64,000 bases of DNA from Synaphobranchus kaupii (taxonomy: Eukaryota > Chordata > Actinopteri > Anguilliformes > Synaphobranchidae). The translations under genes were made by a program, and so were the position numbers. The stretch lies in NCBI GenBank assembly GCA_029718625.1, contig JAINUF010000027.1:914676-978675 (forward strand). Direction: 5' to 3'. The notes below the pieces were generated by a model. It saw only the letters and a list, made by a program, of their open reading frames with translations. It was not told the DNA's origin and made no database searches. Positions 1 through 8,358 of this stretch are shown one piece after another. Within the stretch, counting starts at the first letter, position 1, and each line of letters starts with the position of its first letter.

Positions 1-31
1 AATTTAACCCGGGTCAGCTCCGGTCACCTTC

Positions 32-152
32 GCTCACGGCCATACCACACTGAAAATGCCCGAACTCGTCTGATCTCGAAAGCCAAGCAGTGTAGGGCTT
101 GGTTAGTACTTGGATGGGAGACCGCCTGGGAATACTAGGTGCTGTAAGCATT
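32..152 (+). rRNA. 5S rRNA type A
   Basis: Carries G48A in the otherwise invariant CTCGGAAGC block next to box A, a change seen in no other copy. Downstream spacer also has a private change (cactgaattattc). Unit marks are T class. Confidence 0.95.
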
Positions 153-392
153 TTTAAAAGTTTTGTTTTCCGTTTTCGCACGCGATGGGGCTGTTCGCCG
201 AGGTAAAAGGTGGAAACCATCACTGAATTATTCACAATGATGATAATTAAACGTCTTCGTATCCTAATTATGCAGTCGATAATATTCACTCTCGTAATTT
301 TGCTCCTTTGACCGCGTTGATAAGCAAAATTAAACGGAACCGGCGGTTGACGTTTAGAAACAATTTAACCCGGGTCAGCTCAGGGCAACTTC

Positions 393-513
393 GCTCACGG
401 CCATACCACACTGAAAGAGCCCGAACTCGTCCGATCTCGGAAGCCAAACAGTGTAGGGCCTGGTTAGTACTTGGATGGGAGACCGCCTGGGAATACTAGG
501 TGCTGTAAGCATT
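393..513 (+). rRNA. 5S rRNA type B (reference copy)
   Basis: Type B differs from type A at five positions: G25, A26, C40, A56 and C68. Position 56 lies inside box A. C40 and C68 match human 5S. Helix II (CACACTG with CAGTGTAGG), box C and the T5 terminator are intact, so it should be as transcribable as type A. The immediate upstream 8 bp also differ by type (agggcaac before B, cggtcacc before A). Confidence 0.97.
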
Positions 514-809
514 TTTAAAAGTTTTGTTTTCCGTTTTCGCACGCGATGGGGCTGTTCGCCGAGGTAAAAGGTGGAAACTATCACTGTATTATTCACAATG
601 ATGATAATTAAACGTATCCTAATTATGCAGTCGATAATATGCACTCTCGTAATTGTGCTCCTTTGACCGCGTTGATAAACAGAATTAAGCGGAACCGGCG
701 TTTGAAATTTAGAAACAATTTAACCCGGGTCAGCTCATTTCACCTTTGCTCACGGCCATCCCACACTGAAAAGGCCCGAACCCGAGCTGTATTGTGATAG
801 CGCATTTTC

Positions 810-947
810 AAAACTCAAGTGTCATCGATTGCAGTGCGCATTAGGTGTAAACGACAATTCGGCAGCTCAGAGCACCTGTCCTCAAGCGATCCGCTAGCCT
901 CAGCCTTTCAGTAGCTTGGATGACAGGCTCACGCCACCGCGCCCAGC
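810..947 (-). ncRNA. 7SL Alu-domain-like segment
   Basis: Same sequence as the copy at 5195-5332. CRE at 992-999. Confidence 0.65.
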
Positions 948-1613
948 GAAAGCCGAATGGCATTTTATTGCTTTTCTAGAAAGCAGTGTTGTGACGTCAA
1001 ATAGGCATCAGTCTGATTCTCTGCGCAACGTTCCCTAGAGTGGTAGGCTATACATAGGCAGAGGAAACAAGGTCAACAAGAAAACAGCAAACATTAGGTC
1101 AATCGTTAGCCGACAGCAACGTGAAGTGAAATAAAAATAATAATAACGGGAGATTTTGCAAAAACAAAGCAGAAACTAAATAAGCCCCTCTTCAGTCTGA
1201 CCGAAGCTAAACGAAAATCGAAATAAAAATAGAAAAGTAAGTAAAAGCAAACCTACTTAAAATTCAAAGTTATTCTGACAGGTTCGTTAATTTAGCTAAA
1301 CCAGCAGCCAATCTATGCCTATAAATGAACATTTTGTTGTTAATATGAGTTCTGTAACTTATTAAATTGAGTTTGCAGGAAAAGATAATTCTGAATAGAA
1401 ACCGCTTGACGTGCCTTTACGCATGAATCCAAACACACATAGATTTTGATTGTACCAAAGAACAAATTCCGATAAGGAAAATGACTAATTATGCAGTCGA
1501 CAATATGCACTCTCGTAATTGTGCTCCTTTGACCGCGTTGATAAGCAAAATAAAGCGGAACCGGCGGTTGAAGTTTAGAAATAATTTAACCCGGGTCAGC
1601 TCCGGTCACCTTC

Positions 1614-1734
1614 GCTCACGGCCATACCACACTGAAAATGCCCGAACTCGTCTGATCTCGGAAGCCAAGCAGTGTAGGGCCTGGTTAGTACTTGGATGGG
1701 AGACCGCCTGGGAATACTAGGTGCTGTAAGCATT
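1614..1734 (+). rRNA. 5S rRNA, A/B hybrid in a 1221-bp unit
   Basis: Positions 25, 26, 40 and 56 are type A, position 68 is type B, and everything downstream is type B spacer (tttttaatag as in class S; no cttcgt). This is the exact product of unequal crossover between an A gene and a B gene between nt 57 and 67, deleting one 361-bp module. The gene itself is intact, with complete internal promoter and terminator. It is the only one-gene unit in the window. Confidence 0.95.
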
Positions 1735-2030
1735 TTTAATAGTTTTGTTTTCCGTTTTCGCACGCGATGGGGCTGTTCGCCGAGGTAAAAGGTGGAAACT
1801 ATCACTGTATTATTCACAATGATGATAATTAAACGTATCCTAATTATGCAGTCGATAATATGCACTCTCGTAATTGTGCTCCTTTGACCGCGTTGATAAA
1901 CAGAATTAAGCGGAACCGGCGTTTGAAATTTAGAAACAATTTAACCCGGGTCAGCTCATTTCACCTTTGCTCACGGCCATCCCACACTGAAAAGGCCCGA
2001 ACCCGAGCTGTATTGTGATAGCGCATTTTC

Positions 2031-2168
2031 AAAACTCAAGTGTCATCGATTGCAGTGCGCATTAGGTGTAAACGACAATTCGGCAGCTCAGAGCACCTGT
2101 CCTCAAGCGATCCGCTAGCCTCAGCCTTTCAGTAGCTTGGATGACAGGCTCACGCCACCGCGCCCAGC
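2031..2168 (-). ncRNA. 7SL Alu-domain-like segment
   Basis: Belongs to the short hybrid-gene unit; sequence unchanged. Confidence 0.65.
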
Positions 2169-2834
2169 GAAAGCCGAATGGCATTTTATTGCTTTTCTAG
2201 AAAGCAGTGTTGTGACGTCAAATAGGCATCAGTCTGATTCTCTGCGCAACGTTCCCTAGAGTGGTAGGCTATAAATAGGCAGAGGAAACAAGGTCAACAA
2301 GAAAACAGCAAACATTAGGTCAATCGTTAGCCGACAGCAACGTGAAGTGAAATAAAAATAATAATAACGGGAGATTTTGCAAAAACAAAGCAGAAACTAA
2401 ATAAGCCCCTCTTCAGTCTGACCGAAGCTAAACGAAAATCGAAATAAAAATAGAAAAGTAAGTAAAAGCAAACCTACTTAAAATTCAAAGTTATTCTGAC
2501 AGGTTCGTTAATTTAGCTAAACCAGCAGCCAATCTATGCCTATAAATGAACATTTTGTTGTTAATATGAGTTCTGTAACTTATTAAATTGAGTTTGCAGG
2601 AAAAGATAATTCTGAATAGAAACCGCTTGACGTGCCTTTACGCATGAATCCAAACACACATAGATTTTGATTGTACCAAAGAACAAATTCCGATAAGGAA
2701 AATGACTAATTATGCAGTCGACAATATGCACTCTCGTAATTGTGCTCCTTTGACCGCGTTGATAAGCAAAATAAAGCGGAACCGGCGGTTGAAGTTTAGA
2801 AATAATTTAACCCGGGTCAGCTCCGGTCACCTTC

Positions 2835-2955
2835 GCTCACGGCCATACCACACTGAAAATGCCCGAACTTATTTGATCTCGGAAGCCAAGCAGTGTAGGG
2901 CTTGGTTAGTACTTGGATGGGAGACCGCCTGGGAATACTAGGTGCTGTAAGCATT
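2835..2955 (+). rRNA. 5S rRNA type A, diverged
   Basis: Three clustered transitions C36T, G37A and C39T fall in the loop of helix III (gaacttatttgatc). Promoter boxes are intact. A cluster this tight in one of 34 copies suggests a decaying or deaminated copy. T class. Confidence 0.92.
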
Positions 2956-3195
2956 TTTAAAAGTTTTGTTTTCCGTTTTCGCACGCGATGGGGCTGTTCG
3001 CCGAGGTAAAAGGTGGAAACCATCACTGTATTATTCACAATGATGATAATTAAACGTCTTCGTATCCTAATTATGCAGTCGATAATATTCACTCTCGTAA
3101 TTTTGCTCCTTTGACCGCGTTGATAAGCAAAATTAAACGGAACCGGCGGTTGACGTTTAGAAACAATTTAACCCGGGTCAGCTCAGGGCAACTTC

Positions 3196-3316
3196 GCTCA
3201 CGGCCATACCACACTGAAAGAGCCCGAACTCGTCCGATCTCGGAAGCCAAACAGTGTAGAGCCTGGTTAGTACTTGGATGGGAGACCGCCTGGGAATACT
3301 AGGTGCTGTGAGCATT
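3196..3316 (+). rRNA. 5S rRNA type B, variant
   Basis: G65A in the intermediate-element region, and A115G, which restores a Watson-Crick C4-G115 pair in helix I where all other copies have C-A. Confidence 0.93.
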
Positions 3317-3612
3317 TTTAAAAGTTTTGTTTTCCGTTTTCGCACGCGATGGGGCTGTTCGCCGAGGTAAAAGGTGGAAACTATCACTGTATTATTCACA
3401 ATGATGATAATTAAACGTATCCTAATTATGCAGTCGATAATATGCACTCTCGTAATTGTGCTCCTTTGACCGCGTTGATAAACAGAATTAAGCGGAACCG
3501 GCGTTTGAAATTTAGAAACAATTTAACCCGGGTCAGCTCATTTCACCTTTGCTCACGGCCATCCCACACTGAAAAGGCCCGAACCCGAGCTGTATTGTGA
3601 TAGCGCATTTTC

Positions 3613-3750
3613 AAAACTCAAGTGTCATCGATTGCAGTGCGCATTAGGTGTAAACGACAATTCGGCAGCTCAGAGCACCTGTCCTCAAGCGATCCGCTAG
3701 CCTCAGCCTTTCAGTAGCTTGGATGACAGGCTCACGCCACCGCGCCCAGC
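3613..3750 (-). ncRNA. 7SL Alu-domain-like segment
   Basis: Sequence unchanged. The unit tail further right has aagatcattctg and aaattcagataagg in place of the usual bases. Confidence 0.65.
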
Positions 3751-4385
3751 GAAAGCCGAATGGCATTTTATTGCTTTTCTAGAAAGCAGTGTTGTGACGT
3801 CAAATAGGCATCAGTCTGATTCTCTGCGCAACGTTCCCTAGAGTGGTAGGCTATAAATAGGCAGAGGAAACAAGGTCAACAAGAAAACAGCAAACATTAG
3901 GTCAATCGTTAGCCGACAGCAACGTGAAGTGAAATAAAAATAATAATAACGGGAGATTTTGCAAAAACAAAGCAGAAACTAAATAAGCCCCTCTTCAGTC
4001 TGACCGAAGCTAAACGAAAATCGAAATAAAAATAGAAAAGTAAGTAAAAGCAAACCTACTTAAAATTCAAAGTTATTCTGACAGGTTCGTTAATTTAGCT
4101 AAACCAGCAGCCAATCTATGCCTATAAATGAACATTTTGTTGTTAATATGAGTTCTGTAACTTATTAAATTGAGTTTGCAGGAAAAGATCATTCTGAATA
4201 GAAACCGCTTGACGTGCCTTTACGCATGAATCCAAACACACATAGATTTTGATTGTACCAAAGAACAAATTCAGATAAGGAAAATGACTAATTATGCAGT
4301 CGACAATATGCACTCTCGTAATTGTGCTCCTTTGACCGCGTTGATAAGCAAAATAAAGCGGAACCGGCGGTTGAAGTTTAGAAAT

Positions 4386-4392
4386 AATTTAA
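4386..4392 (+). promoter_or_regulatory. TATA-like element at -31 to -25 of 5S
   Basis: AATTTAA lies 25-31 bp upstream of +1 in the A, B and truncated modules alike, inside a conserved upstream block (tttagaaa.aatttaacccgggtcagctc). An AT-rich element near -30 assists 5S transcription in several invertebrates and fungi (general knowledge). Its functional role here is inferred from position and conservation. Class Q B genes and the B genes at 6360 and 7942 have an A to T change just before it (aaactattt); the B gene at 33267 lacks that change. Confidence 0.55.
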
Positions 4393-4416
4393 CCCGGGTC
4401 AGCTCCGGTCACCTTC

Positions 4417-4537
4417 GCTCACGGCCATACCACACTGAAAATGCCCGAACTCGTCTGATCTCGGAAGCCAAGCAGTGTAGGGCTTGGTTAGTACTTGGAT
4501 GGGAGACCGCCTGGGAATACTAGGTGCTGTAAGCATT
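4417..4537 (+). rRNA. 5S ribosomal RNA, type A (reference copy)
   Basis: This is the RNA of the large ribosomal subunit central protuberance, transcribed by Pol III. It aligns without gaps to human 5S (recalled, 121 nt) from GCTCACGGCC to the terminal T-run, with blocks such as GATCTCGGAAGC (41-52) and ACTTGGATGGGAGACCGCC (77-95) intact. The internal promoter is complete: box A about 50-64 (4466-4480), intermediate element near 67-72, box C about 80-97 (4496-4513). TTTTT at 120-124 (4536-4540) is the terminator. Helix II carries a compensated change relative to human: CCACACTG pairs with CAGTGTAGG. Helix I has one unusual C4-A115 mismatch, present in nearly all copies. Type A is defined by A25, T26, T40, G56 and T68. 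Confidence 0.97.
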
Positions 4538-4540
4538 TTT
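4536..4540 (+). terminator. Pol III T-run terminator of 5S
   Basis: TTTTT follows the conserved 3' strand of helix I directly (AAGCA then T5). A second T4 (aagttttg) lies about 4 bp further on as a backup. Every A and B gene has the same arrangement; only class S B genes alter the gap (tttttaatag instead of tttttaaaag). Confidence 0.85.
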
Positions 4541-4777
4541 AAAAGTTTTGTTTTCCGTTTTCGCACGCGATGGGGCTGTTCGCCGAGGTAAAAGGTGGAA
4601 ACCATCACTGTATTATTCACAATGATGATAATTAAACGTCTTCGTATCCTAATTATGCAGTCGATAATATTCACTCTCGTAATTTTGCGCCTTTGACCGC
4701 GTTGATAAGCAAAATTAAACGGAACCGGCGGTTGACGTTTAGAAACAATTTAACCCGGGTCAGCTCAGGGCAACTTC

Positions 4778-4898
4778 GCTCACGGCCATACCACACTGAA
4801 AGAGCCCGAACTCGTCCGATCTCGGAAGCCAAACAGTGTAGGGCCTGGTTAGTACTTGGATGGGAGACCGCCTGGGAATACTAGGTGCTGTAAGCATT
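4778..4898 (+). rRNA. 5S rRNA type B
   Basis: Consensus type B. Upstream spacer has a private tttgcgcctttg. Confidence 0.96.
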
Positions 4899-5132
4899 TT
4901 TAAAAGTTTTGTTTTCCGTTTTCGCACGCGATGGGGCTGTTCGCCGAGGTAAAAGGTGGAAACTATCACTGTATTATTCACAATGATGATAATTAAACGT
5001 ATCCTAATTATGCAGTCGATAATATGCACTCTCGTAATTGTGCTCCTTTGACCGCGTTGATAAACAGAATTAAGCGGAACCGGCGTTTGAAATTTAGAAA
5101 CAATTTAACCCGGGTCAGCTCATTTCACCTTT

Positions 5133-5166
5133 GCTCACGGCCATCCCACACTGAAAAGGCCCGAAC
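5133..5166 (+). pseudogene. Truncated 5S rRNA fragment (5' ~34 nt)
   Basis: The sequence matches 5S from +1 through about nt 34 (gctcacggccat.ccacactgaaaa..cccgaac) and keeps the 5S upstream block, but box A, intermediate element and box C are all missing, so it cannot be a normal 5S gene. Beyond nt 34 the sequence becomes cccgagctgtattg and then the oppositely oriented Alu-like segment. One copy exists per unit, starting at 748, 1969, 3551, 5133, 6715, 8297, 9879, 11461, 13043, 14625, 16223, 17805, 19387, 20969, 22551, 24133, 25715, 27297, 28879, 30461, 32040, 33622, 35204, 36786, 38366, 39948, 41530, 43112, 44694, 46276, 47858, 49440, 51021 and 52604. All share the same breakpoint, so truncation came before amplification of the unit. 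Confidence 0.9.
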
Positions 5167-5194
5167 CCGAGCTGTATTGTGATAGCGCATTTTC

Positions 5195-5198
5195 AAAA
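5195..5198 (-). terminator. TTTT ending the Alu-domain-like RNA
   Basis: On the - strand the Alu-like segment runs into gagTTTTgaaa. Four T residues suffice as a weak to moderate Pol III stop in animals (general knowledge). If read through, the next T4 is inside the antisense of the 5S fragment (5154-5157 on +). Confidence 0.4.
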
Positions 5199-5332
5199 CT
5201 CAAGTGTCATCGATTGCAGTGCGCATTAGGTGTAAACGACAATTCGGCAGCTCAGAGCACCTGTCCTCAAGCGATCCGCTAGCCTCAGCCTTTCAGTAGC
5301 TTGGATGACAGGCTCACGCCACCGCGCCCAGC
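5195..5332 (-). ncRNA. 7SL (SRP) Alu-domain-like RNA segment (reference copy)
   Basis: Read on the - strand from 5332, the first ~85 nt follow the 5' part of human 7SL as I recall it. It starts GCTGGGCGCGGTGGCG (1-16), has the SRP9/14-contacting U-turn motif TGTCA at 23-27 (UGUNR), GCTACT at 33-38, GGCTGAGGCT at 43-52 and GGATCGCTTGAG at 56-67. The loop residues that pair across loops in the Alu fold, G13/G14 and C34/C37, are all present. Helix 3 is kept apart from a G8-A19 mismatch. The helix 4 stem (CCC/GGG in human) is largely lost. GCTACTgaaAGGCTGAGGCT is 7SL-like and not primate-Alu-like. The S domain (helix 8 motifs) is absent. The segment ends at TTTT after 138 nt. It could be a short functional Alu-domain RNA, a 7SL-derived SINE head or a dead 7SL copy. 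Confidence 0.7.
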
Positions 5333-5347
5333 GAAAGCCGAATGGCA

Positions 5348-5354
5348 TTTTATT
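5348..5354 (-). promoter_or_regulatory. AT-rich TATA-like element upstream of Alu-like RNA
   Basis: On the - strand AATAAAA sits at about -16 to -22 from the putative start at 5332. This is somewhat closer than the usual -25 to -30 of TATA-type Pol III promoters, so either the true start differs or the element is fortuitous. Confidence 0.3.
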
Positions 5355-5357
5355 GCT

Positions 5358-5367
5358 TTTCTAGAAA
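5358..5367. promoter_or_regulatory. HSE-like perfect palindrome TTTCTAGAAA
   Basis: This 10-bp perfect palindrome contains TTCnnGAA, the core of a heat-shock element, at -26 to -35 of the Alu-like RNA. It is present in every unit I inspected. Two nGAAn blocks are fewer than the three normally required for strong HSF binding, so a regulatory role is only a possibility. Confidence 0.3.
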
Positions 5368-5376
5368 GCAGTGTTG

Positions 5377-5384
5377 TGACGTCA
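5377..5384 (-). promoter_or_regulatory. CRE/ATF site upstream of Alu-like RNA
   Basis: TGACGTCA lies at -45 to -52 relative to the putative 7SL-type start. The human 7SL gene has an ATF/CRE element at nearly the same distance (recalled), so motif and spacing together suggest that the original 7SL promoter came along with the Alu domain. The motif recurs 244-251 bp after every truncated 5S start. One unit (11705-11712) has it changed to tgacgtaa. Confidence 0.55.
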
Positions 5385-5998
5385 AATAGGCATCAGTCTG
5401 ATTCTCTGCGCAACGTTCCCTAGAGTGGTAGGCTATAAATAGGCAGAGGAAACAAGGTCAACAAGAAAACAGCAAACATTAGGTCAATCGTTAGCCGACA
5501 GCAACGTGAAGTGAAATAAAAATAATAATAACGGGAGATTTTGCAAAAACAAAGCAGAAACTAAATAAGCCCCTCTTCAGTCTGACCGAAGCTAAACGAA
5601 AATCGAAATAAAAATAGAAAAGTAAGTAAAAGCAAACCTACTTAAAATTCAAAGTTATTCTGACAGGTTCGTTAATTTAGCTAAACCAGCAGCCAATCTA
5701 TGCCTATAAATGAACATTTTGTTGTTAATATGAGTTCTGTAACTTATTAAATTGAGTTTGCAGGAAAAGATAATTCTGAATAGAAACCGCTTGACGTGCC
5801 TTTACGCATGAATCCAAACACACATAGATTTTGATTGTACCAAAGAACAAATTCCGATAAGGAAAATGACTAATTATGCAGTCGACAATATGCACTCTCG
5901 TAATTGTGCTCCTTTGACCGCGTTGATAAGCAAAATAAAGCGGAACCGGCGGTTGAAGTTTAGAAATAATTTAACCCGGGTCAGTTCCGGTCACCTTA

Positions 5999-6119
5999 GC
6001 TCACGGCCATACCACACTGAAAATGCCCGAACTCGTCTGATCTCGGAAGCCAAGCAGTGTAGGGCTTGGTTAGTACTTGGATGGGAGACTGCCTGGGAAT
6101 ACTAGGTGCTGTAAGCATT
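5999..6119 (+). rRNA. 5S rRNA type A, box C variant
   Basis: C92T (gagactgcc) alters the box C block bound by TFIIIA zinc fingers. The flank is also changed (gtcagttccggtcaccttag instead of ctcc and ttcg). Activity is the least certain among A genes. Confidence 0.92.
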
Positions 6120-6359
6120 TTTAAAAGTTTTGTTTTCCGTTTTCGCACGCGATGGGGCTGTTCGCCGAGGTAAAAGGTGGAAACCATCACTGTATTATTC
6201 ACAATGATGATAATTAAACGTCTTCGTATCCTAATTATGCAGTCGATAATATTCACTCTCGTAATTTTGCTCCTTTGACCGCGTTGATAAGCAAAATTAA
6301 ACGGAACCGGCGGTTGACGTTTAGAAACTATTTAACCCGGGTCAGCTCAGGGCAACTTC

Positions 6360-6480
6360 GCTCACGGCCATACCACACTGAAAGAGCCCGAACTCGTCCG
6401 ATCTCGGAAGCCAAACAGTGTAGGGCCTGGTTAGTACTTGGATGGGAGACCGCCTGGGAATACTAGGTGCTGTAAGCATT
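6360..6480 (+). rRNA. 5S rRNA type B
   Basis: Consensus gene. Upstream aaactattt variant next to the TATA-like element. Confidence 0.96.
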
Positions 6481-6776
6481 TTTAAAAGTTTTGTTTTCCG
6501 TTTTCGCACGCGATGGGGCTGTTCGCCGAGGTAAAAGGTGGAAACTATCACTGTATTATTCACAATGATGATAATTAAACGTATCCTAATTATGCAGTCG
6601 ATAATATGCACTCTCGTAATTGTGCTCCTTTGACCGCGTTGATAAACAGAATTAAGCGGAACCGGCGTTTGAAATTTAGAAACAATTTAACCCGGGTCAG
6701 CTCATTTCACCTTTGCTCACGGCCATCCCACACTGAAAAGGCCCGAACCCGAGCTGTATTGTGATAGCGCATTTTC

Positions 6777-6914
6777 AAAACTCAAGTGTCATCGATTGCA
6801 GTGCGCATTAGGTGTAAACGACAATTCGGCAGCTCAGAGCACCTGTCCTCAAGCGATCCGCTAGCCTCAGCCTTTCAGTAGCTTGGATGACAGGCTCACG
6901 CCACCGCGCCCAGC
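6777..6914 (-). ncRNA. 7SL Alu-domain-like segment
   Basis: Sequence unchanged from the reference. Confidence 0.65.
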
Positions 6915-7580
6915 GAAAGCCGAATGGCATTTTATTGCTTTTCTAGAAAGCAGTGTTGTGACGTCAAATAGGCATCAGTCTGATTCTCTGCGCAACGTTC
7001 CCTAGAGTGGTAGGCTATAAATAGGCAGAGGAAACAAGGTCAACAAGAAAACAGCAAACATTAGGTCAATCGTTAGCCGACAGCAACGTGAAGTGAAATA
7101 AAAATAATAATAACGGGAGATTTTGCAAAAACAAAGCAGAAACTAAATAAGCCCCTCTTCAGTCTGACCGAAGCTAAACGAAAATCGAAATAAAAATAGA
7201 AAAGTAAGTAAAAGCAAACCTACTTAAAATTCAAAGTTATTCTGACAGGTTCGTTAATTTAGCTAAACCAGCAGCCAATCTATGCCTATAAATGAACATT
7301 TTGTTGTTAATATGAGTTCTGTAACTTATTAAATTGAGTTTGCAGGAAAAGATAATTCTGAATAGAAACCGCTTGACGTGCCTTTACGCATGAATCCAAA
7401 CACACATAGATTTTGATTGTACCAAAGAACAAATTCCGATAAGGAAAATGACTAATTATGCAGTCGACAATATGCACTCTCGTAATTGTGCTCCTTTGAC
7501 CGCGTTGATAAGCAAAATAAAGCGGAACCGGCGGTTGAAGTTTAGAAATAATTTAACCCGGGTCAGCTCCGTTCACCTTC

Positions 7581-7701
7581 GCTCACGGCCATACCACACT
7601 GAAAATGCCCGAACTCGTCTGATCTCGGAAGCCAAGCAGTGTAGGGCTTGGTTAGTACTTGGATGGGAGACCGCCTGGGAATACTAGGTGCTGTAAGCAT
7701 T
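7581..7701 (+). rRNA. 5S rRNA type A
   Basis: Consensus gene; flank has ctccgttcacc in place of ctccggtcacc. T class. Confidence 0.96.
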
Positions 7702-7941
7702 TTTAAAAGTTTTGTTTTCCGTTTTCGCACGCGATGGGGCTGTTCGCCGAGGTAAAAGGTGGAAACCATCACTGTATTATTCACAATGATGATAATTAAA
7801 CGTCTTCGTATCCTAATTATGCAGTCGATAATATTCACTCTCGTAATTTTGCTCCTTTGACCGCGTTGATAAGCAAAATTAAACGGAACCGGCGGTTGAC
7901 GTTTAGAAACTATTTAACCCGGGTCAGCTCAGGGCAACTTC

Positions 7942-8062
7942 GCTCACGGCCATACCACACTGAAAGAGCCCGAACTCGTCCGATCTCGGAAGCCAAACAG
8001 TGTAGGGCCTGGTTAGTACTTGGATGGGAGACCGCCTGGGAATACTAGGTGCTGTAAGCATT
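7942..8062 (+). rRNA. 5S rRNA type B
   Basis: Consensus gene with the aaactattt upstream variant, shared with the preceding unit's B gene. Confidence 0.96.
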
Positions 8063-8358
8063 TTTAAAAGTTTTGTTTTCCGTTTTCGCACGCGATGGGG
8101 CTGTTCGCCGAGGTAAAAGGTGGAAACTATCACTGTATTATTCACAATGATGATAATTAAACGTATCCTAATTATGCAGTCGATAATATGCACTCTCGTA
8201 ATTGTGCTCCTTTGACCGCGTTGATAAACAGAATTAAGCGGAACCGGCGTTTGAAATTTAGAAACAATTTAACCCGGGTCAGCTCATTTCACCTTTGCTC
8301 ACGGCCATCCCACACTGAAAAGGCCCGAACCCGAGCTGTATTGTGATAGCGCATTTTC

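Larger units (their letters stand above)
4289..5166 (+). repeat. Internal triplication of a ~361-bp 5S module
   Basis: Within each unit the 5S genes sit on three copies of one module that starts at taattatgcagtcga. In this unit the copies begin at 4289 (A), 4650 (B) and 5005 (C). Each has about 128 bp of shared upstream sequence, then the 5S gene, then about 110 bp of shared downstream sequence. The B module lacks a 6-bp cttcgt found in A, giving 355 instead of 361 bp. The third module breaks off about 34 nt into the 5S sequence. The unit therefore grew by duplication of a single-gene module followed by truncation of one copy. The same layout occurs in every unit except the short one at 1614. 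Confidence 0.92.
5333..5998. other. Gene-free intergenic spacer of the 5S unit
   Basis: This 666-bp spacer separates the Alu-like start from the next type A 5S gene. Its first ~60 bp hold the putative Alu-like promoter. A TATAAATA at 5434-5441 lies in a near-palindrome ggctataaataggc with no gene visible on either side. The middle is A-rich (aaataaaaataataataacg; gaaataaaaatagaaaagtaag), with only short ORFs and no recognisable tRNA, snRNA, spliced-leader or coding sequence. The last ~130 bp are the upstream part of the 5S module. Equivalent spacers follow every Alu-like segment. The first one (948-1613) differs by tacata in place of taaata. Confidence 0.8.

Noticed and set aside
875..947. 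Primate Alu contamination
   Set aside because: The sequence keeps 7SL-specific parts (GGCTGAGGCT, GGATCGCTTGAG), lacks an Alu right arm and poly-A, and occurs at the same place in every unit.
1060..1480. Spliced-leader RNA, snRNA or tRNA gene in the spacer
   Set aside because: A GTAAGT donor-like site occurs in aaaagtaagtaaaag and a partial B-box (ggttcgtta), but there is no Sm site with stem, no PSE, no matching A box and no recognisable U1, U2, U4, U5 or U6 sequence.
1481..1720. Recurrent 61-103 codon open frames on both strands of the 5S units
   Set aside because: They overlap 5S genes and spacer, exist only because each unit is copied, have low-complexity translations and no start context or domain. 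They are shadows of non-coding DNA.
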